Origin: Conidiobolus incongruus B7586
Taxonomy: Eukaryota > Entomophthoromycota > Entomophthoromycetes > Entomophthorales > Conidiobolaceae
DNA: 17,809 nt
Assembly: GCA_000697335.1 (NCBI GenBank)
Contig: JNEM01009852.1
Location: 1 to 17,809, forward strand
Direction: 5' to 3'
Positions 1-8,308 of the stretch are shown piece by piece. A program made the translations under genes and the position numbers. Within the stretch, counting starts at the first letter, position 1. Every line of letters starts with the position of its first letter. Under the pieces are notes generated by a model. It made no database searches. It worked only from the letters and a program-made list of their open reading frames with translations, and was not told where the DNA came from.

Positions 1-119
1 TTTTAAAAAATAATATAAATTTTAAAGTGATCTAAAATCATAAAATTATTAATAATAATAAATAAAATAATTCTCATCAATAATACAATTAGTTCCCTAA
101 CACCTTAAAAACCTATTTT

Positions 120-123
<4 letters not shown>

Positions 124-165
<42 letters not shown>
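124..165. repeat. (AT)n microsatellite
   Basis: An uninterrupted run of about 21 AT dinucleotides, the longest microsatellite in the window. It is likely polymorphic in length. Shorter runs of the same kind lie at 1165-1180, 4159-4182 and 8289-8308. Confidence 0.97.
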
Positions 166-169
<4 letters not shown>

Positions 170-429
170 CCGTATATGGTATTTTGAAGCTTGTATTAAA
201 ATTCAATATAAAGTCCCTTCAGTTTTTTTGTTCCTGAATTTTGTTCATTTTTATTAAAGCTATGACCGTTTTAGTAGATAAAATTTCCTTTTAAGTAGGA
301 TTTTTCTTTTTTGATAGGTATTGAATAAATTTTAAATTTTATTGAATTAAATTAAATAGTGAATATTATTACAATAATATTATGATCAATAATAAGGGTT
401 TTGTTCAGTTTGAATAATAGGATTTATAG

Positions 430-454
430 TATTATATTATATTATATTATATTA
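430..454. repeat. TATTA pentanucleotide tandem repeat, five copies
   Basis: Five perfect head-to-tail copies of TATTA in A/T-rich spacer. It is a simple sequence repeat with no visible link to a gene. Confidence 0.95.
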
Positions 455-1687
455 TAAAATCTAAATAATAAAAATAACTCTATATAATTTAAAATTTATA
501 TTTAATTAATTATTTCTTAATTCTGTATATATTTATTTGAAAAATTTTGTTATAACACAAATGATTTTTGGATAAATTTGGAATATATAATTTATCATGA
601 TCTTAATAATTGATATTTGTATTAATTTTTGAATATATTATGTTACAAAATTATTGAGTATAAGAATTGTAATAATAATTAAATTATACTTAAAACAGTT
701 TATTATAATAAATTGAATACAATATTAAAAATTAATAAAGTTCATAAATTACAAGCATTTTGTCAAATATTTGTTGAATATTGACATAATTAGTTAAATA
801 ACTATTATCATTAGTTTTTTGCCACTTTTAATTATTATTATTGTTATTATTATTATCATTATTATTATGATTATGGTTCAATTTTAAATATTCAGGAATA
901 TGTTACAACTATTTCATTTTTAATTTCAATTTTTGCACTTTAAATACAGATATCAGTCTGTTATTTACTATTAAATCTAATTTATTTTAATTACTTAAAC
1001 ATTAGACCTGTTCCGATCTTAGGTTGAAATAATTTGCACACTTTAATTCTTTATTTTGATCTACAATTTTTAACAATAATAATAAAAATAATAGATGTAA
1101 ATCTAATAATTGTGATTCTAAGATATTGAAATTGAGCAAGGGGAATAAAATTGGTTTCACATTGATATATATATATATATGCTTTGTACTAAGATTCGTA
1201 TTTCGGATAAATTCAATTCAAGTTTCAGTCATATTAAAAATTTGAATTTAGTTCAAAATTAAAGGGATATCCATCTGATGAACAACTAATCAGCCAATAT
1301 AAGAGAAACTTAATAGAATAATAGGATAATTCAACAACCAATATAATCAGTCAGCACCCAATGTTGTGTTTGGTATTACAAAAAATAACTAAAACTATAA
1401 ATAACTAGTAAGTATCTGTGATCCATAATTTAGTCATATAAAAAAACATTCTAAATGAACCGAAGCTATTTCCCGAATTGTCATTTTAAAAAAATATTGA
1501 ATCTCTTAAGATATAATAAGGTTAGTTATTACTGATATAACCCCATTGTTTTTCAAAAATATAGACTTTTGGATTAAAACGAACAAATAAGCGACAGATA
1601 ATCTTTGTTATTTTAAATTATTAGCCAATCACATCAGTGAATTTTTATTCTGAGTAAAATTCTAGCCTTATACCAACCTATATTAAT

Positions 1688-1795
1688 CAGCCCCTGATTT
1701 TGCATAATAAAAGAATTCAGTAAAAATTTGAATGTGGAGTTTAGAATTAATAAAAATATGCAATGTTTATTGAAATATATCATTTTTTCAGGGGC
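1688..1795. promoter_or_regulatory. Inverted pair of GCCCCTGA octamers (STRE/Nrg1-like) upstream of zinc-finger gene 1
   Basis: The octamer GCCCCTGA reads on the + strand at 1690-1697 and on the - strand at 1788-1795, where the + strand shows TCAGGGGC. Both contain CCCCT/AGGGG, the core of the yeast stress response element, and the CCCT core reported for yeast Nrg1. They stand about 130 and 230 nt upstream of the TATA box in otherwise A/T-rich DNA. A regulatory role, perhaps autoregulation by the zinc-finger genes, is inference. Confidence 0.4.
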
Positions 1796-1919
1796 ATATA
1801 TGATTTTATAGTTTGATCAAGTAATATCGCTGACCCATTGTAGCCAATTGGGTTTATTGGAATCTTATCAAATTTTAGTCGTAAGATAAATAAATAAATT
1901 CCATTAGTTTTACAGATCC

Positions 1920-1933
1920 GAGTATAAATACTC
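1920..1933 (+). promoter_or_regulatory. TATA box of zinc-finger gene 1
   Basis: TATAAATA at 1923-1930 lies 103 nt upstream of the start codon at 2033 and is followed by a pyrimidine-rich stretch (about 1931-1950) typical of fungal transcription starts. The box is the centre of an inverted repeat, GAGTAT-AA-ATACTC. This is the best core promoter candidate in the left part of the window. Confidence 0.6.
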
Positions 1934-2032
1934 TCACATCCTTCTCAACTTTTGCATTATCGGATTACCTTCTGATAACAAATTGCCTTGGCTGCTGATT
2001 GTGACCCTTCTTCCCATTATTAATCCCCGAAC

Positions 2033-2533
2033 ATGCCATCCAAATTTAGCATCATAAATAGTTATGGTATTGAAGTTAACCTCCTCAATACATATCAAGA
2101 ACCTGTAAGGGTTTTCCAATCTTCCGCTTACTCGTCAGCTTCTTCGTCTGCCACGCCCTCGGGCTATTCTACCCCCTTCCACCCATACAATCACCAAGAC
2201 AACAATGACTTATCCCGCCTAGGATCCGATATTATTGATTATCCCGCTTCATTCAACTATCATCACAACCCCATTCCCCTCCCACTCTCAATCCCCACTC
2301 AACCCAAAAAAATCCGCAAATTTCATTGTAAAGAGCCTGGATGCTTCAAATCATTCTTAACCAGCGGTCACTTGACAAGACATCGGGTTGTTCATACCAA
2401 AGAACGTAATTTTTCATGTCTATTACCAGGCTGCTTTAACCAGTTTTCTCGACGAGATAACATGTTACAGCACTATAGATCCCACTTCACTGGTAATCGC
2501 AAGTCCAAAATGATGACAACGACACTTGTTTAA
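2033..2533 (+). CDS. Nrg1-type C2H2 zinc-finger transcription factor, paralogue 1
   Basis: A 166-residue protein from a single uninterrupted exon, expected to be nuclear and DNA-binding. Two C2H2 fingers fill the C-terminal half. Finger 1 uses C99, C104, H117 and H121; finger 2 uses C129, C134, H147 and H151; both are C-x4-C-x12-H-x3-H. The recognition helices TSGHLTRH and SRRDNMLQH match those of the yeast Nrg1/Nrg2 repressors (TSGHLARH and SRHDNCLQH, from memory). The N-terminal half is low-complexity and rich in Ser, Pro, Asn and Tyr, as in fungal regulators, except for a short motif, YGIEVNLLN (11-19), shared with the paralogue at 5519. The inter-finger linker is HTKERNF instead of the canonical HTGEKNF, and finger 1 ends RVVH, so this copy is the more diverged. 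The ATG has A at -3 and lies about 100 nt after a TATA box. Repression of carbon or morphology genes, as Nrg1 does in yeasts, is only an analogy. Confidence 0.9.
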   Translation: MPSKFSIINSYGIEVNLLNTYQEPVRVFQSSAYSSASSSATPSGYSTPFHPYNHQDNNDLSRLGSDIIDYPASFNYHHNPIPLPLSIPTQPKKIRKFHCKEPGCFKSFLTSGHLTRHRVVHTKERNFSCLLPGCFNQFSRRDNMLQHYRSHFTGNRKSKMMTTTLV

Positions 2534-2701
2534 TATACACAGACCACTTTTTCTTTATCTTTCCTTTATTTAATTCAGTTCAAACAATGTTAATACCTCT
2601 TGAACTATATAAAATTCGTACTAACCATTGATACCAAATTGAATAAGAAAGGATGAATGTAATGAATTTTGTTTACATGAATCCCTTTAATTTATTAACG
2701 C

Positions 2702-2795
2702 ACTCATTTCATTCATAATACATAAATGACTACATCATTATGATGGGTGCTAGTTATATTATGATGCGAATTCAAATGAATGAAAAAAAATGAGT
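2702..2795. repeat. Imperfect inverted repeat enclosing a small palindrome
   Basis: ACTCATTTCATTCAT at 2702-2716 is matched in inverted orientation by 2776-2795, which differs by five extra bases in its A-run. Between them lies CATCAT-T-ATGATG (2733-2745), a perfect palindrome. It sits about 170 nt past the stop of zinc-finger gene 1, so it could fold near the mRNA 3' end. It could also be chance in A/T-rich DNA. Confidence 0.45.
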
Positions 2796-4158
2796 CGAAT
2801 TAATAAAAAACAAGATTCATAAAACATTTATCAATCAACGTAATTGTACTACATTAAAATTAATAAAAACAATTGGAACTATAATTTGTTGACCTTTCTC
2901 TAATATTCTTGTTTTTCCGTATTCAAATCATTATTAAAATTATATTTAACTTAATTTATATATATTGATTAAAATTACTGGTATAATTTGAAATTAATTT
3001 TTATTTTATTAATTTACCATCCTACTATGTCAAATAATTTCTATAATTTTGCCTTTTAGTTATAAAATAAAGTTGATCATCTAATATCTATAGTTATTTA
3101 ACTATGCAATAGATTTAAAATATTGTAATCATTGCAAGAGAACTTATTAGATATATTCTTTCACATTTAATAAATATCAAAAAAATTCAAAAGTATTATA
3201 TCACAAAAAAGAATCAATTAGCTTCGCTTTTTTACTTGTCACATTTTAAAACTAATTTCATAATTAAAAAACAATTTGTTCATTTTTGTTTATAAAAAAT
3301 ATGTGTTATATTATATTAAATAAGTAAATATAAAGATTTTTATTTTGAAAATTTGAAATTATATTTACTTTATTTAAAATTTCTCCAAATATATTATTTA
3401 AATAAAATATGGATCATTAGGAAAAAAATAACCTTAATGTATATTTAACTAAGTCATAAAATACTAATCTAATACTCATTGTTATATTAATCAAATTGAA
3501 TTAATCTTATATTAAAAACAAAACAGTTTAGATCTAAATGCTTGTTATTATTCATCATTTATAATATATGAATGATTAATATATCATTTAATTACATAAA
3601 TAAAATTTTTTTATATATGGACTACATTGGTTACTAATACTAATTAACAAATTTTAATGATAAAGAAATAAGTTGATAAAATATCACTTTGATTTTAACA
3701 TAATAAAATATGATAACAGTTACAAGTTAAATGATGAAAATTAGGTATATGTTAATTAATTTTAAAAGCACTAATAAATCATAGTCAGCTAATAAATATT
3801 TTTTGTTATTGGATATAGTTCAAATGGTGGGATCATATGAGAGCTTTTTAACGGTGTAATTGTACTCAGTTATATTGAGGAGTAATACTATTACTGGTGT
3901 CAAATATTAAAAATTACAATGGTATTCTTGATTATTAGTCCAATTCTACATTTAACATTCTATAGTTTCTGAGAATATATTATCCACATTTTTTGATTAA
4001 TATTTTAAAATTCATAAAAAAAATTTTTTTACATATTTTAATAATTTTCTAAAATTATAAAAAAAATATAAAATTAATTAATATTAATAAAAAAGAATTA
4101 TTATGTTAAATTTTCAAATAATACTAACGATCAATTAATCATGTTAAATAAAGAAAAA

Positions 4159-4182
4159 TATATATATATATATATATATATA
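4159..4182. repeat. (AT)n microsatellite
   Basis: About 12 uninterrupted AT dinucleotides in spacer DNA, with no visible function. Confidence 0.95.
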
Positions 4183-4301
4183 ATTACCCATGTTCTTATT
4201 ATTCATAAAATAAATAAAAACTTAATACTTGACTTTTCAAAATAAATCATCAGTTTATAAAATCATTTTTTTATATTCAAAAAAAGAAAGAAGTAAAAGT
4301 A

Positions 4302-4324
4302 TGATGACTCTGAGGATGACTCAT
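4302..4324. promoter_or_regulatory. Gcn4/AP-1-like bZIP site upstream of zinc-finger gene 2
   Basis: ATGACTCAT at 4316-4324 is the ideal 9-bp binding site of Gcn4/AP-1 bZIP proteins, with an additional half-like TGACTC at 4305-4310. It lies about 1.2 kb upstream of the start codon at 5519. The same nonamer recurs at 6766-6774. Function is inferred from the motif only. Confidence 0.4.
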
Positions 4325-4560
4325 TGAATTTTTAATTAATTAAAATAAGGATTAATTGAAATATTCTGTTTAAATAAAGGATTTAGTAAATTATTTACCA
4401 AATTCAATATTTTATTTAATACTATAATTATAAAAACCCTAGTTTACTCATTGAATGAGCATAATTATATAATCCCACTTTGAACTATTACTACTTTTAT
4501 CATTGTTAAATTTTTAGCATTTTGAAATTCTATAAATCGCTGAGAAAACCCTTGATTGAA

Positions 4561-4745
4561 AATATTTTCTTGAGTATTTAGCCCTTAATTCCCCCCTAAT
4601 TGGCCCACTCTATCCTCTATTAATTCTCAATTCATTTCGTTTGAACAGAGGGTTGAGAGTTTGGGAGGGGGTAGAATGGAAAGCTTAAAAGGTTTGAATC
4701 ACTTTATGAGGGAGAGAATTAATTTTTTTCACAATTTGATTTGAA
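4561..4745. promoter_or_regulatory. Less A/T-rich upstream segment with C- and G-runs
   Basis: This segment stands out from its surroundings by a CCCCCC run at 4591-4596 followed by an ATTGG (CCAAT) box, and a GGGAGGGGG run at 4663-4671. No open frame of note crosses it. Located roughly 0.8-1 kb upstream of zinc-finger gene 2, it could be a distal control region. CCCCT/AGGGG cores are of the kind bound by fungal C2H2 regulators. This is an inference from composition and position. Confidence 0.3.
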
Positions 4746-5126
4746 GGGTGATTAAAAGTTATCATCTGACCATTTATATTGAATATGAGTCTTAATAAGA
4801 AATTTGCATGGTTGTAATATAGCTATTATGATTTACTAAGTATTGTTATATGTATTATCTTATTCAGAGCGATACTTTGCTTTGATCTAGATGTATTAAT
4901 CATTATTGATTAACAATAAATTAAAAAAAAATACAAAATTTTTATATGATGTATTGTGATAAAATTTATTAGAAATTTGATGACGCCAAATATTAATTGA
5001 ATATCAATATATTTTATATTTGATTAGCCTTATTAGTTTATATGTTATTAGATTTGATAATAATATATATCCCTTATGCTAAACGCATCAAACACCTGAT
5101 ATAGTTTAAGCATAAATATATATAGC

Positions 5127-5143
5127 TATAAAATGTATAAAAG
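5127..5143 (+). promoter_or_regulatory. TATA boxes of zinc-finger gene 2
   Basis: Two overlapping TATA candidates, TATAAAA at 5127-5133 and TATAAAAG at 5136-5143. They are about 380 nt upstream of the favoured start codon at 5519, which implies a long leader. Further T/A runs at 5111-5124 could also serve. Confidence 0.45.
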
Positions 5144-5150
5144 ATCTATC

Positions 5151-5518
5151 ATGTTCAAATTTTCCTTGAAACCAAGTAAAAATTGTTGGGAATTCAGGGT
5201 GGCTGGTTATTATGGTCCTGTTTACAAAAATGCCCAATTATTACTTTGATTGGCGGATTTCAAAATTTATTGAACCCTTTTCATGCTTTGTACAACATCA
5301 GGTCTAGAGGGAGATTCAAAGAAATCATAGGGAGACATATGATAAACTGGTGTCTATCCAACAATGAACAATCCAAAAGTGTGGGATTTTTTGTCTTACA
5401 AAGAAATATAAAAAGATTAAACCCTCTCAGGGTTCAAGTTGAGTTGTGCAGCAAAGGAAAGTATCCTCCTCGCTTCCTTTCATATTTGATTCAACCTATT
5501 TTCAAACTCACTAGAGTC
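5151..5518 (+). other. Long leader of zinc-finger gene 2 with several upstream ORFs
   Basis: Between the TATA region and the favoured start lie short upstream ORFs with ATG at 5151 (32 codons plus stop), 5230 (25), 5283 (15) and 5364 (15). There is also an ATG at 5339 that is in frame with the zinc-finger gene and would add 60 residues. The frame of the main gene stays open back to about 5183. The added peptide is basic, shows no domain I recognise, and has no counterpart in the paralogue at 2033. I read it as a leader with translational control potential, but an N-terminally extended isoform is possible. Confidence 0.5.
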
Positions 5519-5986
5519 ATGGCCACCGATTTCCCTTTACCCGCCTCACCATTCGTCGCTAAAAATAGCCACGGATATACGGTCAACCTGCTTAATGAAG
5601 ATGCCGAAGTGGCTGCTGCCCTTCTGCTCCTCTCTATGAGCCAATCGGTAACCTGCTCCTCCTCTTCTCTAGTCGCCACTCCCCTCACACCATCAACTCC
5701 TTCGTCCCATTCAGGGCACGTCACCCCCCTTCCCATTGACCCCAAAAGACGTCACGTCTGTCTCCATCCAAACTGTGGTAAAGCTTTTACCACTTCGGGT
5801 CATTTAGCCAGACACAATCGAATTCATACAGGCGAGAAAAATTTCAAATGTATTATGCCAGGATGCGAATCAATGTTCTCTAGACAAGATAATATGATGC
5901 AACACTATCGAACTCACTTATCTTCCAACTCTCGTAAATCAAGGAAATCTTGTACTAAAAAATCATCGTCTCACTCACCTTATTAA
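5519..5986 (+). CDS. Nrg1-type C2H2 zinc-finger transcription factor, paralogue 2
   Basis: From the ATG at 5519 this is a 155-residue single-exon protein, expected to bind DNA in the nucleus. Finger 1 uses C81, C86, H99 and H103 and finger 2 uses C111, C116, H129 and H133, joined by the canonical linker HTGEKNF. The helices TTSGHLARHNRIH and SRQDNMMQHYRTH are almost those of yeast Nrg1. In Nrg1 the first finger is C-x2-C (from memory), whereas here both are C-x4-C. The N-terminus carries HGYTVNLLN (18-26), aligned with the motif of the gene at 2033, followed by an Ala/Leu-rich patch (31-39) and Ser/Thr/Pro-rich linker. The tail is basic and Ser-rich. The start is chosen because it aligns the shared motif at the same distance from Met and has G at -3 and +4. 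An in-frame ATG at 5339 could give a longer form. AATAAA at 6277-6282 is a possible poly(A) signal. Confidence 0.9.
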   Translation: MATDFPLPASPFVAKNSHGYTVNLLNEDAEVAAALLLLSMSQSVTCSSSSLVATPLTPSTPSSHSGHVTPLPIDPKRRHVCLHPNCGKAFTTSGHLARHNRIHTGEKNFKCIMPGCESMFSRQDNMMQHYRTHLSSNSRKSRKSCTKKSSSHSPY

Positions 5987-6960
5987 ATCAACATTGAATT
6001 GATGATGTTGATGTTGACCTGGCTGGATGGCAGGGAAATCGCCCTATTGGTCAGGGTATTATTTGCACTTTATCTAATCTAATCAGCTCTGAAGTGTGTC
6101 CCTAACTGGTTCCAAGCTTATATATCAGCGCATCACCAATCCATATTCAATGTTTTATCTATAAAGTTTGAGGCGAGCGATTAATCTGTATTTTTTACTA
6201 ACTCAATCAATCAATCAAACGAAATCAAACTCTTCCCCAATCCTTAAAGAAGTAAGCAAGACTTAATCTTTAATTTAATAAACTACGCCGTTGTATATTT
6301 ACACCAAGTAATTCAGATTTTGCTGTTACTGTGATTTGATTGAGAAGGGTGATATGGATTTTTCTAGAAGTATCAATAGAGCGTAATTGATAAGAGGGGG
6401 TTTAATTGGTAATGAATTACGTGTACACCCTTCGTGTGCTGTGTGATAATTTGAGTCATATTTTTTGTTGAATTATCAATATATTGAGGTCTCAGATGAG
6501 CTACTGGATCATTTATGAATTCGGAAATATCTTTTAGCAACCATTACCTCACCTGATTGGGTAATTAAGATCCAGTCCCTCTAAGTGTGGTCCATTAACT
6601 AATGATATCATCACCTCCACCAATGAGATTGAATTTGAATTTTTATTAAAGATAATTATAGTATGAGAATTGGTGAATGTCACAAAATTAGAATATAATT
6701 TTGTAATTTACAAAATTTATTGCCAAGTGTGGAATTTGGCAATCACTGATTGGTCACCTCGAATGATGACTCATCTCATTGATATTGTAAAAGCAATACG
6801 ATCACGTTAATCTGATATAGAATCCCGTTTATAAAAACAATTCCTAAAATATATTACTATATGTATTGTGATCAGTTAATACTGTAAGGTGATTGGCAGT
6901 ATAGAATGCTTTAATACGTAGCATTTAAACAAGTAATTATCACAGATCCGAGTTAATCAT
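5987..6960. promoter_or_regulatory. Gene-free segment with nine CCAAT/ATTGG boxes
   Basis: The stretch is visibly richer in G+C than the spacers around it, yet I find no sustained reading frame. CCAAT or its complement ATTGG occurs at about 6046, 6136, 6237, 6405, 6556, 6620, 6669, 6749 and 6892, several as (C/G)TGATTGG. TGAGTCA (6452-6458) and ATGACTCAT (6766-6774) are bZIP-type sites. The first 300 nt include the 3' UTR of zinc-finger gene 2. The remainder looks like a control region or an untranslated transcript. Which gene it would serve is unclear, since no gene follows for nearly 4 kb. Confidence 0.4.
6682..6743. repeat. Nested and adjacent inverted repeats
   Basis: ACAAAATTA (6682-6690) can pair with TAATTTTGT (6696-6704). 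The latter overlaps AATTTTGTA (6697-6705), which pairs with TACAAAATT (6709-6717) across three bases. Immediately after, ATTGCCAA (6719-6726) pairs perfectly with TTGGCAAT (6736-6743) across nine bases. The first two hairpins are mutually exclusive. The cluster could be a folded RNA element or paired protein-binding sites. A/T richness makes the first pair less significant than the third. Confidence 0.5.
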
Positions 6961-8150
6961 GTGTAATAGAGCCAAGAACAAAAAGAGAGAAGAATTATAA
7001 ATCAAAAATAATAGCTCAAGTGACTATTATACATCGAGTACATTAAAAGTAAGTATTAATATGAATAATAACAAAATATAAAATATTCACATTCAATTAT
7101 ATTACCATAATTCTAAAAATTGATCTGAAAGCGAAATCTAACAGAAATGGTACTTTGGGTATGATTTGTTAAATTTCAAGATTAATTAAAAATAATTAAA
7201 CCTATATTTATTTCTAACATATTAAAATATATATGTAGACTTTTTACTTATTATTCAATATAAAATTATTGAATTTGAGATTATCCAGAATAATTAATAA
7301 CTATTATTTTTAGTAAATTAAAAAATTTTTTTTAACTAATCATTATTTCTTCCAATCAAATTTTATTAAAAGATTAATTTAGATAAATTTATAAATTCAT
7401 TTAAATAATTTACCGTATCGGGTATTTTCGGATATTGAAAATTTATCTTTTAATTTTATTATTTAATCCTTTTTAATTTTTGTTTTTTTATTTTTCAAAG
7501 AAATATATATGTTAGTTATTAAATATTTAATTTTAAATGATTTTAGGATTATAAAGGTAAAATATATTATAAATTTACTTTTTTTATTAATAAATTTTAA
7601 TTTTTGATTTATTATTATTTATTTAGAATGAATTAATCAGAAATAATAATTCATTAAGTATTGTTGTAATATTAAAAACCATTTTAAATATTGTGATAAT
7701 GAACTATTAAATCATGGATGCTAAGAAAGTATTGGAAAATAGTGCTGGAGCCATATGACCACCAAAGAGTGTTGATTCTTATTAAACCCCTTATACAGTA
7801 TTGAATGGGAAAAAAGTTTACTAATTGTGGTAACTCACTACAACTCTAAAATCATTTTTATAAATTTATCCATTTAAATATTAAGAAATTTCTCAAATTC
7901 TTAAATTTTTAATATTTTAGTATGATATCAGATATTAACATTTTTATATTAATCATGTATATATTATATTATATTAATTTTTATAATTTTTAAAAATTAT
8001 TTTTTATATTAAAAATTTTAAATTAATTGATAAAATGAATAATACCGAATTTATCCACAGTCAAAAAAAACTATATTACTAAAATATTTTAGTTGATTAA
8101 AATATTCATTTCTCCCTTTAAACAGAATGCGTGCAATTCTGGTAATTAAA

Positions 8151-8194
8151 TTTTTAATACTTAGGTTCCAATGGGCTGTTTTAAGTATTAAAAA
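8151..8194. repeat. 13-bp perfect inverted repeat with 18-nt loop
   Basis: TTTTTAATACTTA at 8151-8163 and TAAGTATTAAAAA at 8182-8194 are exact reverse complements. The loop, 8164-8181, is G/C-richer than its surroundings and contains CCAAT. It could be a hairpin in a transcript or the core of a small palindromic element. I saw no second copy in the window. Confidence 0.6.
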
Positions 8195-8288
8195 TAATAA
8201 ATTTATTTATAGAGTTGTAAGTTGTTTAATTATATCACGTTATATATTTTATAGTTACACCAAGTATATTGATGGTTTCATGGTATAA

Positions 8289-8308
8289 ATATATATATAT
8301 ATATATAT
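8289..8308. repeat. (AT)n microsatellite
   Basis: Ten uninterrupted AT dinucleotides in gene-free DNA, with no visible function. Confidence 0.95.

Larger units (their letters stand above)
1..1787. other. AT-rich gene-free stretch upstream of the first zinc-finger gene
   Basis: No reading frame of convincing composition is seen on either strand. The sequence is A/T-dominated with several simple repeats: (AT)n at 124-165, a TATTA pentamer array at 430-454, an imperfect TTA/ATT trinucleotide tract at about 829-878 and (AT)8 at 1165-1180. I found no tRNA-like box or recognisable transposon end. The last 400 nt or so are probably the upstream regulatory region of the zinc-finger gene at 2033, because CCAAT boxes (for example near 1625 and 1843) and G/C-rich octamers appear there. 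Confidence 0.6.
2534..4560. other. Gene-free AT-rich spacer between the zinc-finger genes
   Basis: I see no coding region on either strand. The first few hundred bases should hold the 3' UTR of the upstream gene. There is an imperfect inverted repeat at 2702-2795 enclosing a short palindrome, a perfect 15-nt palindrome (AGTAATA-C-TATTACT) at 3881-3895, an (AT)12 tract at 4159-4182, and a Gcn4/AP-1-like site at 4316-4324. No tRNA or transposon signature was recognised. Confidence 0.6.

Noticed and set aside
3800-3860. Possible tRNA B-box like GTTCAAAT
   Set aside because: No A box, no acceptor-stem pairing and no cloverleaf could be drawn around it.
5491-5745. 84-codon - strand open frame across zinc-finger gene 2
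   Set aside because: It lies antisense to the well-supported zinc-finger coding region and has no independent support.
7711-7850. Slightly G/C-richer patch with a short Met-initiated peptide
   Set aside because: The frame is broken by several stops within 130 nt and the peptide resembles no family I know. No partner exons were found.
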